64,000 nt of DNA from Monodelphis domestica (GCF_027887165.1 NC_077227.1:446772462-446836461), one strand, 5' to 3'; counted from the first letter of the stretch, positions 44,661 through 56,344 are shown. Made by a program: numbers and translations. Notes: generated from the sequence alone by a model not told the origin.

Positions 44661-44897
44661 TGTATTTTCCTTTAAACCTATCTTTCCTCTTACTTCCCCT
44701 GTTTTTTGGTGCAAAGCATGATAATTCTTACAGGAACAAACCTGGAATCAACTTCAGCTCTTCATTCTAGCTCACTACCGGGATTCTCTCTATCAGTGCA
44801 GAGTCTTTTGGATTCTATTCCACAATATCTTATATCCATCCCCTTTTTCTTATGCACGTACCTATTCTAGTGCTAGTTCTCATCATCATTCCCCATT

Positions 44898-45030
44898 TTG
44901 TTTTTCAGTTGTTTCAACTATGCCTGAGTCTTCATGACCCAGTTTGGGGTTTACTTGGCAAAGATACTGGCATGGTTTGTCATTTCCTTCTTCAGCTCAT
45001 TTTATAGGTGAGGAAACTGAGGCAAATGGG
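44898..45030 (-). mobile_element. Type B SINE, 3' part
   Basis: Antisense type B tail: 'gtcttcatgacccagtttgg', 'ggcaaagatactggcatggt', 'atttccttcttcagctcatt', then 'gtgaggaaactgaggcaaat'. Confidence 0.8.
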
Positions 45031-45114
45031 GTCACAATGAGAGTGCCACAAATGTAAAACAACTGAACAATAATAATGGTAGTAATAGATAGTTGTTGAA
45101 AGTAAAGGAAATGA

Positions 45115-45271
45115 GGTGGCTAGGTGGCTCAGTGGATGGCGTGCCTGTTCTGGAAGTGAAGTGGGGGGTAACTGAGTTCAGATACTTAGCTCTGTGACCT
45201 ATGTGACCCCGGGCAAATCACTTAATCCCAGTTGCCTAACCCTTACTGCTTTTGTTTGTTTGTTTTTAAAA
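45115..45271 (+). mobile_element. Type A SINE with 17-bp target duplication
   Basis: 'ggtggctaggtggctcagtg', 'gggcaaatcacttaatccca', 'gttgcctaacccttactgct', followed by a (TTTG)n stretch in place of the usual 3' end. GAAAGTAAAGGAAATGA flanks at 45098-45114 and 45272-45288. Confidence 0.92.
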
Positions 45272-45559
45272 GAAAGTAAAGGAAATGAAGCTGAATGTGA
45301 TTTGAGAATAGACCCTGAAAGTTGCACTGGAGAGAAAATTCCTGTTTGTTTTCTAGAGATTTGCCTCTCTCCCAAAATCCCAGCAGCACATTCCAGATAA
45401 TAGGGACAATGGAATAAATAAGTTACCTCTTTGGTGTAATTTCAGAGATACAAAAAGGTCTACACTAATCCTCTCTAAACACTTTTTGCCCTGGCTCATG
45501 GAGTCTGAAATTCTATCATTTAGAGATTCATTTCTTTGGCAGAATAATATAATATGTAA

Positions 45560-45680
45560 AAAATGTAGAAGTAGAATCACAAGATTTGGGTTAAAATCTT
45601 GGCTCTGACATTTACTGTGCTGTGATCTAGAGTGAGTCATTTGACTACTTTTAGTAGTTTTCTTACCTTCAAAATGCTAT
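45560..45680 (+). mobile_element. MIR fragment
   Basis: 'agtagaatcacaagatttgg', 'taaaatcttggctctgacat', 'gagtgagtcatttgactact'. Confidence 0.65.
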
Positions 45681-45801
45681 TATTTATTTTCAATATAGAA
45701 GACAATATGGAATAAGTATACCTAGTTATGTATGAATAAAATAACACATTCAAATATATTGTTTTAAGATTATGTAAGATATGTGCATATATAATTGATC
45801 A

Positions 45802-46035
45802 TTATCTTTTCAAAAAGTCTTCAAATAGTACTACCAAGGAGGAACATAAAAGAGGAAAGTCGTATGCTTGCCAAAGTGATAAATCAGGGTCATGAAGGAT
45901 ATCTTGTGCAGGGTCCAAATGAATAAGGAACACCCTGTAGATGGTCAAGTCCACCAGAGGTTCCTGTTTGCAGAGAACATTACCTTGATTGCAGCAAGTG
46001 CCAGAACTTTGTAAGGCCTTCTTAGTGAAGGCCAT
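45802..46035 (-). other. Unrecognised 77-codon open frame, probably repeat-derived
   Basis: Open on the minus strand from 46035 (MAFTKKALQSSGTC...) to 45802. It lies among repeats with AT-rich DNA on its right. No domain, signal peptide or splice context recognised. It could be a piece of an old transposon or chance. Confidence 0.2.
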
Positions 46036-46215
46036 GAGACAAGTTGAATAAATAAATAATATAAAAAATAATTATTTCTAGTATGACTATAATATATACT
46101 CATTAAAATAAGCAATAAGAATAACGACAATAATAAATAAGCTATATACAAAAATAATAAATACTATGGCTGACAATGATGGTGATAGTGATGGTGATGA
46201 GGATGAGGATTATAA
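46036..46215. repeat. AAT-rich and GATGGT-rich low-complexity DNA
   Basis: AAT/ATAA-rich from 46050 to 46165, then imperfect GATGGTGATA units at about 46170-46212. Confidence 0.75.
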
Positions 46216-46261
46216 TGTCCCCAGGGAATGGTAGCACATTAAACTCTACCAATCATTAGGA

Positions 46262-46430
46262 AGTAGCTATGGTGGAGTATAAAGAAGCCCAGATTAGGAG
46301 TCAGGAGATCTGTATCTTCCTGTTGACTCTTCCATGAACTTGCTGTACATTCTTGGAAAGTGTTCTCCTCTCTTTGAGCCTCAGTGTTTTCTTCTGAGGG
46401 AGTTTGAACAGATGATAGGATGGGTACAGG
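46262..46430 (+). mobile_element. MIR SINE
   Basis: 'gcccagattaggagtcagga', 'ctctttgagcctcagtgttt', 'gggagtttgaacagatgata'. Confidence 0.65.
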
Positions 46431-46434
46431 CCTT

Positions 46435-47005
46435 GTGTCCCACCTCCCCAAGACTTAATAATCTTTGGGGTTCCATCCAGCTGTGCAGCCAGTATTCAGG
46501 AAAGCCCTCCTTTGTCTCTGGGATTGCCCTGCCTTCTTGTCTTCTCTTTGGTCTCTCCCTTGGTAAGGGTGCCCAAGAACCCATCCAAGCTTGCTTAGAT
46601 AATCACACAGCATAGATGAGATGGAGAGTCACCAACTCTAATCCTTCCAGTAGGATGGAGAACCACCAGCCCTTGCTGTCTGCCCTGCCATTGGTTTCTT
46701 AGACTCTCCAGGCTTTATCTATAGACCAGGGCCTGTCCCCTGTTTTTGTACAGTTGGGGGCTTAGAGTGGTTTTTACTTTTTTAAGAAAAGTTTTATTGT
46801 ATTTAAAAATGTAAAAAAACCGATTCTGAGCTCCCCAGAGATTCGGTCCTCTAGCCTTAGTTTGTTGGCTCCCTGCTCTCCCCAATCTGCCAGATCTGAT
46901 CAGCTAACGCGACCTAAGGGCCACACCATTCCTCTTGATGGCTACCTAGCTGGTGAATCCTCTGGATTTTGGGGTCTTTCCATTGGGACCTTTGGCTGAA
47001 CTTTC
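46435..47005. other. No gene recognised
   Basis: About 570 bases of unique-looking sequence. Short open frames only. Confidence 0.5.
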
Positions 47006-47009
47006 TTTT

Positions 47010-47150
47010 ATGACTTGTCTCCCACATTTAGGGTGTGAGCTCCCTGAAAGAAGGAATTTTCCCTGTTTTTCTATTTGTATCCCCAGAGTTTAGCCATTCT
47101 TAGCACATAGTATACCTGCAATAAATGCTTTTCATTCATTCATCCATTTT
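47010..47150 (+). mobile_element. L2 3' end
   Basis: 'cttgtctcccacatttaggg', 'tgtgagctccctgaaagaag', 'gtatccccagagtttagcca', 'gcaataaatgcttttcattc'. Confidence 0.8.
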
Positions 47151-47235
47151 GTGATTTTGTAACTTTCACCTCTTTACCAATAAGTTTGGTAAGTCCTTTC
47201 TCATTTTGGTAGGGATGTTTAAGGTTGAGAGGCAG

Positions 47236-47430
47236 GCTCAGAGAGTTAGAGCTAAAAGGGACCTTAGAAACCACTGGGTCCAAACCATCCATTTTACAGA
47301 TGAGGAAACTGAGATCCAAAGAGTTAATTGCCTTGACCAAGTATTTACTACTCAGGCAGTAAGTGGTAGAAGTGAGATTCAAACCTAGTCCTCTCTTTCC
47401 ACTATGCTGTGCTTCTAGAGGGAACCATAG
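47236..47430 (-). mobile_element. MIR SINE
   Basis: Antisense MIR: 'gagctaaaagggaccttaga', 'cattttacagatgaggaaac', 'tgagatccaaagagttaatt', 'actatgctgtgcttct'. Confidence 0.85.
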
Positions 47431-47434
47431 TAGG

Positions 47435-48050
47435 GAAAGGAGGGCAGGAAGAAAAGACAGACTTTGCTGACACAAGTATAAGTATGGCTTGGTCAATATT
47501 TGGTCCATTTTGGTCCACATTTAGTCACAAAAACCTGTTGCTTTTCAATAAAGTGTCAATTTATAGCTGGTTTTGAGATTTTTTTTTCCTTGCTTGGATC
47601 TTGTTTTGATTTGGGTAATTTTTAGAAGGGCTAGTCTGGGTTCTGTTTAGTTGGATTCTAGTCAATAGAGGTGTTCTATAGATTAATCTCTCCATTACAG
47701 GCTTGTCCCTGTCCTAACTGGCCTATGGGAGGGATGCTGTCATGGGTCAGCTATGGAAAGGATTGAGTTTACCCAGGTACTCCCAATGGATACTTTCTGT
47801 GTTTCTACTACATACATGAATGTAGCTTTTACTCAGCTCTTTAGGACTCAGCTGCATCTGGCTAAAATTAGCCTGAGTACATTTCCAAAGGGATTATGTC
47901 AAGGGTGCAATTAGGGGAATCTAAATGGTCATGCCTGAGTGGCTCTTGGGATACTCACCCAACTAGATGAGAAGGTAAAGCATGAGCCTCTTAATCTCAG
48001 GGCCATGAGGTCAAGCTCCATAGTGGGCTCAATTGTGTCTATTTATAGGA
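47435..48050. other. No gene recognised
   Basis: About 600 bases of unique-looking DNA, with no recognisable repeat or exon. Confidence 0.5.
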
Positions 48051-48051
48051 G

Positions 48052-48238
48052 GCTAACTGGTGTTTTGGAAAAAGCACTGGATTTGGAGTCAGAGGATTTG
48101 GGTTCAAATCCTTGTTCCTCATGATCTGGGTTAAGCCACTTCACATCTGTGGGCCTCAGTTCCCTCATCTGTAAAAATGGATGGTTAGACTAGATTATCT
48201 CTAGTCTTTTCCAACTTGAAATCTATGACTCTAAGTAT
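48052..48238 (+). mobile_element. MIR/Ther-type SINE
   Basis: 'gcactggatttggagtcaga', 'ggatttgggttcaaatcctt', 'gggcctcagttccctcatct', 'gttagactagattatctcta'. Confidence 0.85.
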
Positions 48239-48384
48239 CATCACATTTCATAGGCTCCAGGATAAAAGGCCAAAAGTAAAGGATAGAAGAGAGTGGGGTC
48301 CAAGGCTGAGGTGAACACAGACCTAGGGGGTCCCCAAACCCTGTCAATCCCTTTGCACACTTGACCCCTTGGGAGTGTAAGGAT

Positions 48385-49130
48385 TATTACCTAATCTCAA
48401 ATGATCTCTCACAGATATTGTCAAGGAGTTTCTTGCTCAGGTATAAGCCAGATTTGATTCAGGGTCTCATTACCTCTTACTTAGATTATTGCAATAGTCT
48501 CCTAATTGGTCTTCCTCAAGTCTTGAACCACTCCAGTCCATTCTGCTCACAGCTGTGAAGGTAATTTTCCTTAAAGTTGGACCAGAACAGATGACTCTCC
48601 TATTCAATCAACTTCATTGACTCCCATCTATTGTTACAGCTTTTTTGGATATTACTTCCCCTCCTGAACTCTGTGATCCAAGCCAACTGACCTTCTCACT
48701 GTTCTTCACATGCCGTACACCATCTCCCATCTCCACACCTTTGGCCCCTATGCATTTCTTCTCTGCCACAGCCTCATAGAGCTACTTCTTCCTTTAAGCC
48801 TCAACTCAAGCACCATTTTCTGTAAAGAAACCTTTCCTAATCCTCCTCTCATCTACTAGTACTCTCTCTCTCAAACTGCCTGGGATGTATTTGTATTGAT
48901 TCATTTAACATTTAGGCTGCATCCATTTTATATCTATCTTCTTCTTATACATATCAAATATTCTGCATTGTTTCTATATTCTTCTGTCCCCCATTATAAC
49001 ACATAGGCTCCTTGTGGGGAGAGATTGTTCCATTCTTTGCTCTCAGATCCTCAGTGCCTACCACAGTACCAGGAATGTAGCAGGTACTTGAGAAATGTTT
49101 GCTGTATGGTCAATGAGGTGGCTGCTGTGG
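48385..49130 (+). mobile_element. L2 LINE, ORF2 C-terminus and 3' end
   Basis: Frame 48361-48558 includes GLITSYLDYCNSLLIGLPQ, the L2 ORF2 C-terminal signature, then 'ctcctgaactctgtgatcca', 'tttggcccctatgcatttct' and a 3' UTR ('acataggctccttgtgggga', 'accacagtaccaggaatgta'). The frame breaks soon after, so the copy is dead. Confidence 0.85.
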
Positions 49131-49199
49131 TCCCTTCCAAAGCTGAGATTCTGTGATTCTGGGTCATGGTGATTCTTTTATTCTTCACTGATTAAAGTC

Positions 49200-50045
49200 T
49201 TTCTCATCCTTTCTAAAATAGCTATTCCCAGCCTTCTCTTTTCTTCCCAAGCCTTTTACAATGCTCCTCCCCTGCCTTCTCAGCTGAGGAGCTCATCTGC
49301 TCTACTGAGAGAAGAGCCCACTTTGGGGGAGTTTCTTCTGCTCCTCTGTTGTACACCTTAAGAACATTCTACATCTTTTCAACTTCTTTGTTCTAGTCCC
49401 TGACAAAGTCATCCCTTTTCTATGGCAAGACCAATCCCTCTGCTTGTGCCCTTCTCTCTACTCTGGTAACGTGTCTCTTTTATCATTCCCTCTTTCACCT
49501 TCAATCTTTTCTTATCTATTGGCTCCTCTCTGCCTGCTTGCCACGCTCAGATCTCCCTCATTCTATTCCCTCAGGTTATCATTCTTTCCCTCATTTCACA
49601 GGCAACACCTAAGAAAAAACTTCAGTATACCTTGTTTCTATTTCTCTACCTCCCATTCATCTCTCAAACTCTTACAAAATCACTTCTGATCCCCCCACTT
49701 AACTAAAACCACACTCCCCAAAGTCACCAAATTATCTCATTTCTTTCAAGTCTATTCTTTTCTAAGCCCTTAGTCTTTCTGACCCTCTTTAGGGTTTGAC
49801 ACGACATGCCACCCCCTCCTCTTTCCTCTCTAGGTTTTTCATGCCATTCCTCTCTCCTGAATCACCTCCTTCCTTTGTGACTACCCCATCTCAGACTTTT
49901 TTCTTCTTGAGGAAGCCAACTCTCCTACATGTATCCAATATCACTCCCTTTCATCTTCTTCAGAAGATCACTCCCTTCATCATCGTCCTCCTCTCACTAA
50001 TCTTCATCTTTCCCCTAAAATCCTTTCCATTTGTGTTACTTATAA
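49200..50045 (+). mobile_element. L2-type LINE ORF2 upstream region
   Basis: Pyrimidine-rich DNA with the block order of L2-type ORF2 upstream of and into the reverse transcriptase ('ctcagctgaggagctcatct', 'gacaaagtcatcccttttct', 'tttgacacgacatgccaccc'). Heavily diverged. Continues past the microsatellite and SINE at 50600. Confidence 0.5.
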
Positions 50046-50061
50046 GCACATTCAGTTTTCT

Positions 50062-50415
<354 letters not shown>

Positions 50416-50588
50416 CCTCACCTTTCATCTTGGAATCAATACTAAGTGTCTGTTCAAAGGACTAGGCTTTTGGGGTAAATTGACTTGCCCAAGGTCACAC
50501 AGCTAGTAAGTGTCTGAGTCTAGATCTAAACTCAGGTCTTCCTGATTCCAGGCCTAGAGCTCTATCCACTGAGCCATCTAGCTGCCCA
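50416..50588 (-). mobile_element. Type A SINE with expanded tail
   Basis: 'cctcacctttcatcttggaa', 'gacttgcccaaggtcacaca', 'cctgattccaggcctagagc', 'actgagccatctagctgccc'. Its tail is the microsatellite on its left. Confidence 0.88.
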
Positions 50589-50599
50589 TTCCATGTCAC

Positions 50600-51265
50600 C
50601 AACTGCCTATTGGGCTTTTCAAATTGGATGGCATCTCAAATTTACCAGGTTTAAAGCAGAACTCTCTATCTTTCCCCCCAAACCCATCTCCTTTCCAAAC
50701 TTACCTCTTATTGTCAAGAGCATCACTACCCAGGTTCACAAACTCAGTATCATCTAACTCCTCATTCCTGTCCAGTTACCAAAAAGTGTCATTTATATCA
50801 ATAACATCTCTGAAATATGTCTTCATTGTAATTCAAAACAATCTTTTCTGGACAGATAGCATCCTCAATGTTCTCCTTACCTCAAGTTTCTTCTCACTTC
50901 ATTTAATTCTCCACCCAGCTGCTGAACTGATTTTCCTAATGGTCAGGTCTGACCATGTACCTTTCTACCAATAAGGCAAACCAATAAACTCCAGTAGAAC
51001 TCTAAGTCCTCAAAGACCAAAGATAAACTCCCTGGTTAGGCAATAAAAGTTCTTCACAAACTAGGCCATTTCTCTCTTTTTCAACCTTCTTACATGTGCT
51101 CTATGACCCAACCAAAACTGGCCTGCTTGCTGTTCCTCACACAGGCTCTTCCATTTCTGTCTCTGAACGACTGCTCTCCCTATACCTGGAATATTCTTCC
51201 TCTGCACCTCTGCCCCTTGAAATTCGTGTTTTCCTTTACGATTCAAATTCAACATAAATAAAACA
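50600..51265 (+). mobile_element. L2 LINE, ORF2 region
   Basis: 'ccagctgctgaactgatttt', 'ggtcaggtctgaccatgtac', 'aaccaataaactccagtaga', 'ctatgacccaaccaaaactg', 'ttgctgttcctcacacaggc'. All are L2 ORF2 C-terminal blocks in order, with broken frames. Confidence 0.7.
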
Positions 51266-51269
51266 GACT

Positions 51270-52280
51270 CTTTCATGTTTCTGTACTGCTCCCAACTAAC
51301 TCCACCCCACCCCTATGCCCAATTCTATGTCTTCTCCAAACCTCCCTATTCCATTGAGTTTTCAAAGGTCTTCCCATCCTTTCAATCACCTGGTATCCCA
51401 ACCTTGGAGCCATCCTTGAGTCTTCAGTCTCCTTTATCCTACATATCAAATCAATTTCCAAGTCTTGTCAGTTACACATCCATAGCTTCTGTCTCCCCTT
51501 CCCTTCTCTCACAGACCCACTAGATTCAATCCACTGTCACCTCATTCTTAGAGGTAGAGTAATATGGTGGAAGGTGCACTGAATCTGGAGTCAAGGGTCT
51601 TGGGCTTAAATCTGTGCTTTAATATATCACTGGAGGAGTGACTTTGGACAAGTCACTTAACTTCTAGGGACTTCATTTCTATAAGATGAATAGCTTTCAT
51701 GAGATGACCTTTAAGGTCTCTTTTAGCCCCAGATCTATAATCCTATTTTAGTAGCTTCCAAATTTGGCTTCTGCTTCCCATCTCTACCATCTCCAATCCA
51801 TTCTCTACAGAGCTGTCAAAATCATCTTCCTTAGTCACAAGTCTGACTGTGTCTCTTTCCTGTCCAGATATCTCTTTCCAGGATAAAATCCAAACTCTAC
51901 ACCTTAGCCTTTAAAGTCCTCCACAGGCTGTCTTCAGTATGTTTTTCCAGACATTTCACAATGCTTCCCTTCAGGATCTCTCTGATCTATTTGCTGTTCT
52001 CCAAATTTGGCATTTCATTCTCCCCTTTCTTACCTTTACAGAAGCTGTCCCATATACCTGGTTCCTTTTCATTGTTTACCTCAGGGCTCACCTTGTACAA
52101 TAAGCCTTTCCTGATCCCTTTAGTTGTCAGTGGTTTTCCCCTCAATTTTTTTTTTAAAACAGCTACATAAGTAGCATGTCCTCCCAGCAAACTATAAGTT
52201 CCCAGAATCCAAGGACTTTTCTCTCTTTAGCTCCAGGGTCTAGCACAGTACCTTACACATAGTAGATGAGAAAAAAATGC
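51270..52280 (+). mobile_element. L2 LINE split by a MIR
   Basis: First part at about 51330-51552 ('ccttggagccatccttgagt', 'caatttccaagtcttgtcag'). Second part at about 51746-52280 ('cagagctgtcaaaatcatct', 'ccaggataaaatccaaactc', 'cctttaaagtcctccacagg', a 3' end near 'ctagcacagtaccttacaca'). Confidence 0.75.
51553..51745 (+). mobile_element. MIR/Ther-type SINE inside L2
   Basis: 'gagtaatatggtggaaggtg', 'ctggagtcaagggtcttggg', 'ggacaagtcacttaacttct', 'tttagccccagatctataat'. Confidence 0.8.
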
Positions 52281-52294
52281 GTGTTGAAATGAGT

Positions 52295-52475
52295 AACATT
52301 TTCTTGTTGGAAGAAATTATAGAGATCCTCTAGCCCAATCCCTTCATTTTACAGATGAGAAGCTTGAATCCATGAGAGAGAAAGTGACCTAGCTAGGGTC
52401 ACACAAAGAGTTAATGGCAGGCAGATCTCTTGGCTTCCAGTTCAGAGCCCTTTCTGCTGAGCTATAGATGTCTGT
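52295..52475 (-). mobile_element. MIR SINE
   Basis: Antisense MIR: 'ttcattttacagatgagaag', 'gacctagctagggtcacaca', 'tctgctgagctatagatg'. Confidence 0.8.
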
Positions 52476-52721
52476 TGCTTTTCTCAAAAACTAGAAGGAT
52501 GACATTAAGAGTTTCTCTACTTCAGTTACTGATGGCACCAGACTGGACTGGTTATCAGGTCTTTGAAACCATGACTCCAATATTTCCAGGGAGCCCATGA
52601 ATTCACTGGGTATTTCCAACACTAAATGCAATTTGCAACAATGAAGATCTGTATCACTTCATGTCTCCCTATCCTGTGCGATTCTCATCTATGTTCTCCC
52701 ATGAATTCACCTGTAATCTCT

Positions 52722-52955
52722 TGAGAGCAGCAAGGCAGCATAGTGGATAGAGTGCTGGGCCTAGAGTCAGGAAGACCAGAGTTCAAATTCAGATACTTGC
52801 TATTTGCGTGACCTTAAGCAAATCACTTAACCATTTTCTGATTCAGTTTTCCTCCTAGGGTGGTTATGAGGATCAAATGAGATAATATCTGTAAAGTGCT
52901 TGGCACAGTGCCTGACACATAGTTGATTGTTAATAAATGCTTGTTTCCTTCTTTC
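52722..52955 (+). mobile_element. MIR SINE, full length
   Basis: 'ggcagcatagtggatagagt', 'agagttcaaattcagatact', 'aaatcacttaaccattttct', 'tatctgtaaagtgcttggca', ending 'gttaataaatgc'. One of the best preserved MIRs here. Confidence 0.88.
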
Positions 52956-52989
52956 CCTTCCTTTTTCCCACAGGGTTCCTAGTAGCTCT

Positions 52990-53110
52990 AATGATAGAGA
53001 CAGAAGGTGACTTGCCAAAGGTAATGCTGCTAATAAGTGGCATAGTTGGGATTCTAATCCAGATTTTCTAAATCCAAATCATGAACTCTATCCACTACAA
53101 TATGCTATCC
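52990..53110 (-). mobile_element. MIR fragment
   Basis: Antisense: 'gacttgccaaaggtaatgct', 'gttgggattctaatccagat', 'ctatccactacaatatgcta'. Confidence 0.7.
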
Positions 53111-53114
53111 TTAA

Positions 53115-54035
53115 CATTTTCCCAGTATGCTCATTCCATCTGGTAGTTCATCTACTGAATGCTGGGGAATGGGAGAACCCTCCAGGGATGGGTTTGGAAA
53201 TGGAAAGAGTCATTGTCCAAGTCTTATTCTAAATTCATTTGGTTCAAGGGATGTAGAACTGTATTCAAGAGCATGATTCCAATTAGATTCCAATTTCTAA
53301 TCCAAACTCCAGCCTAGTGGTTCCCCCAGCTGCCTTTCAATTCACTTTAATGCAGGAAACATCAAGTGGCTCCGGTGTGCAAGGCAGTTGAAGAAGGGCC
53401 CTCAAGGAACTTACTTCACCGAGAGATCCTGACATACACACAGACAAGTGGGTCTATAATTTCATTAATGTAAGCTTTCCCTCCAAGAAGGCAGATAACA
53501 ACCCAGTCCTGCTTGCCTTGACTGGGCAATCTTTGCCCATGCCTTCCCATAAGGTCACATTGTCTATGCAACATTCTGGGAGCCTTCCTTGACTTCTCTT
53601 GATATTTTGCAGATATTACTAGTTTCTCTCCATCACCACATGCCCAGGCTATCTTTCCCACTCATCTATTTCTATGATAACTTAGGGGGCACCTATTCCA
53701 GGTCTGGGGATAGCTTGGAGGAGGCTGTTCCTCCTACAGAAAGACTAATTTGGAGAATACTATTAAGATAGGCCAGAAAAGAGCTACAAAAGGGTTATAC
53801 TAGATAGCCTTTAAGATCCTTTCCAGTTCTAAATCCTATGATGAAGGCTTAAGCTAAGGTGGTATCTGCGTGAATAGAAATATGGGCACACGTGTGACAG
53901 ATGTTCTGTTGGTAAAAATGATAAAACCTCATCTCATTTCCCTGCCTCTCAACCATTCTGAATATCCATCATCCCAGGGTACCTAGAATAGAGTTGACTA
54001 TCCACTGACAGCTACACAGTGGCTATTTGAAAGTG
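53115..54035. other. No gene; MIR tail at 53770-53845
   Basis: Mostly unique-looking DNA. The segment 53770-53845 ends with 'cttttccagttctaaatcc', a MIR/Ther-type tail. Confidence 0.5.
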
Positions 54036-54047
54036 CAGACTATAGAG

Positions 54048-54261
54048 CAGTGATGGCTAACCTTTTAGAAACCAAGTGCCCAAACTGCACCCTCAGCCCG
54101 TATGTGAGCTGCCCCCTTACCCCAGCCAGGGGAAGGAGGAAGTGCTCCCATTGGGCTGCGGGACAGAGGGGTGGATGAAGTGAGATATGTCCTCAGGCAC
54201 TATGGAGAAGGGGAGCAGAGCAGCCCCCTCCAGCATGTATGCCATAGGTTCGCTAACACAG
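54048..54261. mobile_element. Small hAT-type element with 8-bp target duplication
   Basis: 214 bases starting CAGTGATGGCTAACC and ending GGTTCGCTAACACAG. The ends are imperfect inverted repeats (11 of 15). CTATAGAG flanks at 54040-54047 and 54262-54269. Related to 29412-29629. No transposase frame. Confidence 0.85.
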
Positions 54262-54274
54262 CTATAGAGTACTC

Positions 54275-54475
54275 ATCCTCAACCTTTTTGGTGTCATGGA
54301 CCCTTTGGGCAGTTTGTTGAAGCCTAATGGGACCCCTTCTCAAAAGAATGTTTGTGAACTCATAAAATAAAATACATGGGATTACAAAGGAACTCAGTTA
54401 CATTTAAACACAGTTATTAAAATATCAAAAGAAAAAAATAAGCTCAGACCCCAGGTCAGCTTTCATCCACAGGCC
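54275..54475 (+). mobile_element. TIR-type MITE, unclassified
   Basis: 'cctcaacctttttggtgtca', 'tggaccctttgggcagtttg', 'aaataaaatacatgggatta', ending 'gaccccaggtcagc'. Related copies at 61074-61286, 59590-59680, 41065-41150 and (antisense) 19965-20125. Confidence 0.6.
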
Positions 54476-54489
54476 TCAACCCCTTTCCT

Positions 54490-55200
54490 GGAAGGCATTT
54501 GGGGGGTGGGAATGGAAAGGGGTGGAAAATTCCATTTAAAGTAAATTTTGCTTTCAAAGAACTTGATCAAAACCTCATCCCCTTCTCCCTACTCCTCCTC
54601 CCCCAGAACACTGACCTGCTAAAAATGTTCAAACGAGCTAATAGCGCTTCCAGCTCCCCCATCCCTGTTCCAAATGCATTACAGCCTCATTTATTTTTAC
54701 TGTTTGGCCCATTATTTGATAGTTCTTTTAAGAGTTACCAGTTTTACTTGGGTCCTTTTGATCAGTGGGAAAAGGTACAGGAGGCCGGGAGGTGGTGCAG
54801 TGACTGTGCCTTTGAACTCTCCAGGCCTTAAAGGCTGTAAGAATATTTTCTCTCTCAGCTCTCCCGGGCTCCTGGCTGCCTGAGAAAAGGAGATGAGAAA
54901 TTGCCCAAAGGACAAATGGAAACCAAAGGTGCCACCATCTGAAATTCACAATCCAATCGATTTGGGGGGAGGGAAGGGGATTTTTAAAAGGCATTAAACA
55001 TTTAAATGTCAGGGCTTCCTAACCAAAATTCTTTATTTCCAATATTATTGTATATCTTTTGTGCTTTTAGCTCCCCCCCCCCCTTTTTTATCCGACACCA
55101 TTATTTATGGGAGACCATTTGGACACTTTGGTAGCCAGCAGATGCGGCAGCACCATCTAGTGGTATCTGGGTTTATTGCAAAGGCAAAGTGACAGCCTGT
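54490..55200. other. Single-copy island, candidate conserved regulatory DNA
   Basis: About 700 bases with no recognised repeat and a composition unlike the flanks. Open frames up to 110 codons have no domain. Includes CTCF-like motifs at 55135-55163. Confidence 0.45.
55135..55163. promoter_or_regulatory. Two CTCF-like motifs in opposite orientation
   Basis: CCAGCAGATGCGG at 55135-55147 resembles CCASYAGRKGGCR with a mismatch. CACCATCTAGTGG at 55151-55163 matches the reverse core TGCCMYCTRSTGG at 11 of 13 positions. Occupancy is not known. Confidence 0.3.
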
Positions 55201-55319
55201 GTTTCTGACACTGGGGTCTCCTCTCTAGGTCCTTTCAAAGCACTGCCTTGGACACTCCAGAGGATAGAAAGTGTTTGAATGCAGAAAGTGGACTTCAGGG
55301 AGGGTGGGGGCAAGGCTCG

Positions 55320-55590
55320 GAGATTGTAGGACCGTAGATTTAGAGCTGGAAATGACCTTAGAGGTCAAACTCCCCGGCATCCCCCTAGAATTAAAGTTGT
55401 CCAGTGATGGGGAGCTTACTACTTCCTGAAGCAACCCATTGCTTTCTGGGTTAGCTCAAATTGTTGGGAGCCCTAAATAGGAAACTTCCACTCATTCTTC
55501 ACTTGGGTCTGCTTTTCGGGGACAAGTATAAGGAACCCTGAGGTCTTAAACGAAATCTATCCTTTTCAGAGATTGTTCCCCAGCTGCAGA
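55320..55590 (-). mobile_element. MIR/CR1-like composite remnant
   Basis: Begins with a MIR-like antisense end ('gatttagagctggaaatgac'), then the old CR1/L3-type block 'agtgatggggagcttactac', 'aagcaacccattgctttctg', 'aattgttgggagccctaaat'. Confidence 0.45.
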
Positions 55591-55754
55591 AACCAGTCTT
55601 TCTGCAAAAAAAAAAAATGCCAACAAGGTCTAAACAACTTCAGAGAAAACCCTAGGTGAGAATTCAAAAACAATCATTCTCTGTCCTTCTTCAGTACTCA
55701 AAGCAACTTCAAAAGAATAAAGCTAATTTATAAAACGACTTCTATGAGATTATT

Positions 55755-56255
55755 CTTTTATTCATTCAGCAACTATTTCTTGAGCAGCTATTATGCCTAG
55801 CTGATCTGGGATTTAAGGGAACAGAGGTAGAGAAAGATGGCTAAGACAACTCCTGCCTTCTAGATGCTTACAATCAGTGTATCTAAAGAAAAAAACTGGT
55901 ATGCATTAAAGGTTGAATAAAGATGTGAATTGCTGAAGATTAAATGGTATAAACAGTATGTATACATATACTCTCTCTAGAATATATATGATATACATTC
56001 ACACATGGTACCATTTATAATTTTGTATATTTTATATATGAATATATTTTATTTATATGTCTCTATATAATTTATATATATAAATATGCATTTATATGTT
56101 GTCTTCCTCAATGCACATCAAAGCACATTCCTCATACTGTAACTTTGTTCCTCTCCAAATTCTATCTACCTTTCAAAGCCCTGTTAAATCTTACTGACTC
56201 CAGGAAGCCTTCTTGGATGACCCCAACCCACTCTCCAAATACTTAATTCCTGTAT
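55755..56255. mobile_element. L2 fragments in both orientations
   Basis: An antisense L2 terminus at about 55755-55880 ('gagcagctattatgcctagc') and a sense piece at about 56100-56255 ('aaagccctgttaaatcttac', 'caggaagccttcttggatga'), separated by AT-rich DNA (55960-56100). Confidence 0.55.
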
Positions 56256-56257
56256 TT

Positions 56258-56340
56258 CATATACATATATATATATATATATATTCCACACAAATCAGTT
56301 TGTGTATGTGTGTGAATACATACACACATATGCGTATATA
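56258..56340. repeat. (TA)n and (TG/CA)n tract
   Basis: (AT)n at 56261-56282, then short TGTG and ACACA-rich DNA to 56330. Confidence 0.85.
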
Positions 56341-56344
56341 GGAA

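Larger units (their letters stand above)
43570..44895 (+). mobile_element. L2 LINE ORF2, interrupted
   Basis: Plus-strand L2 blocks in order: 'ttttaattgccaaatccaat', 'ctgggttttggtgagccaac', 'ggtgagctcaatagtcccat' (start of the region leading to YADD), 'atctccatatctggtcctaa'. It continues after a SINE at 44350, and again at about 44680-44895. A MIR and a (TA)n tract interrupt it. No intact frame. Confidence 0.65.
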
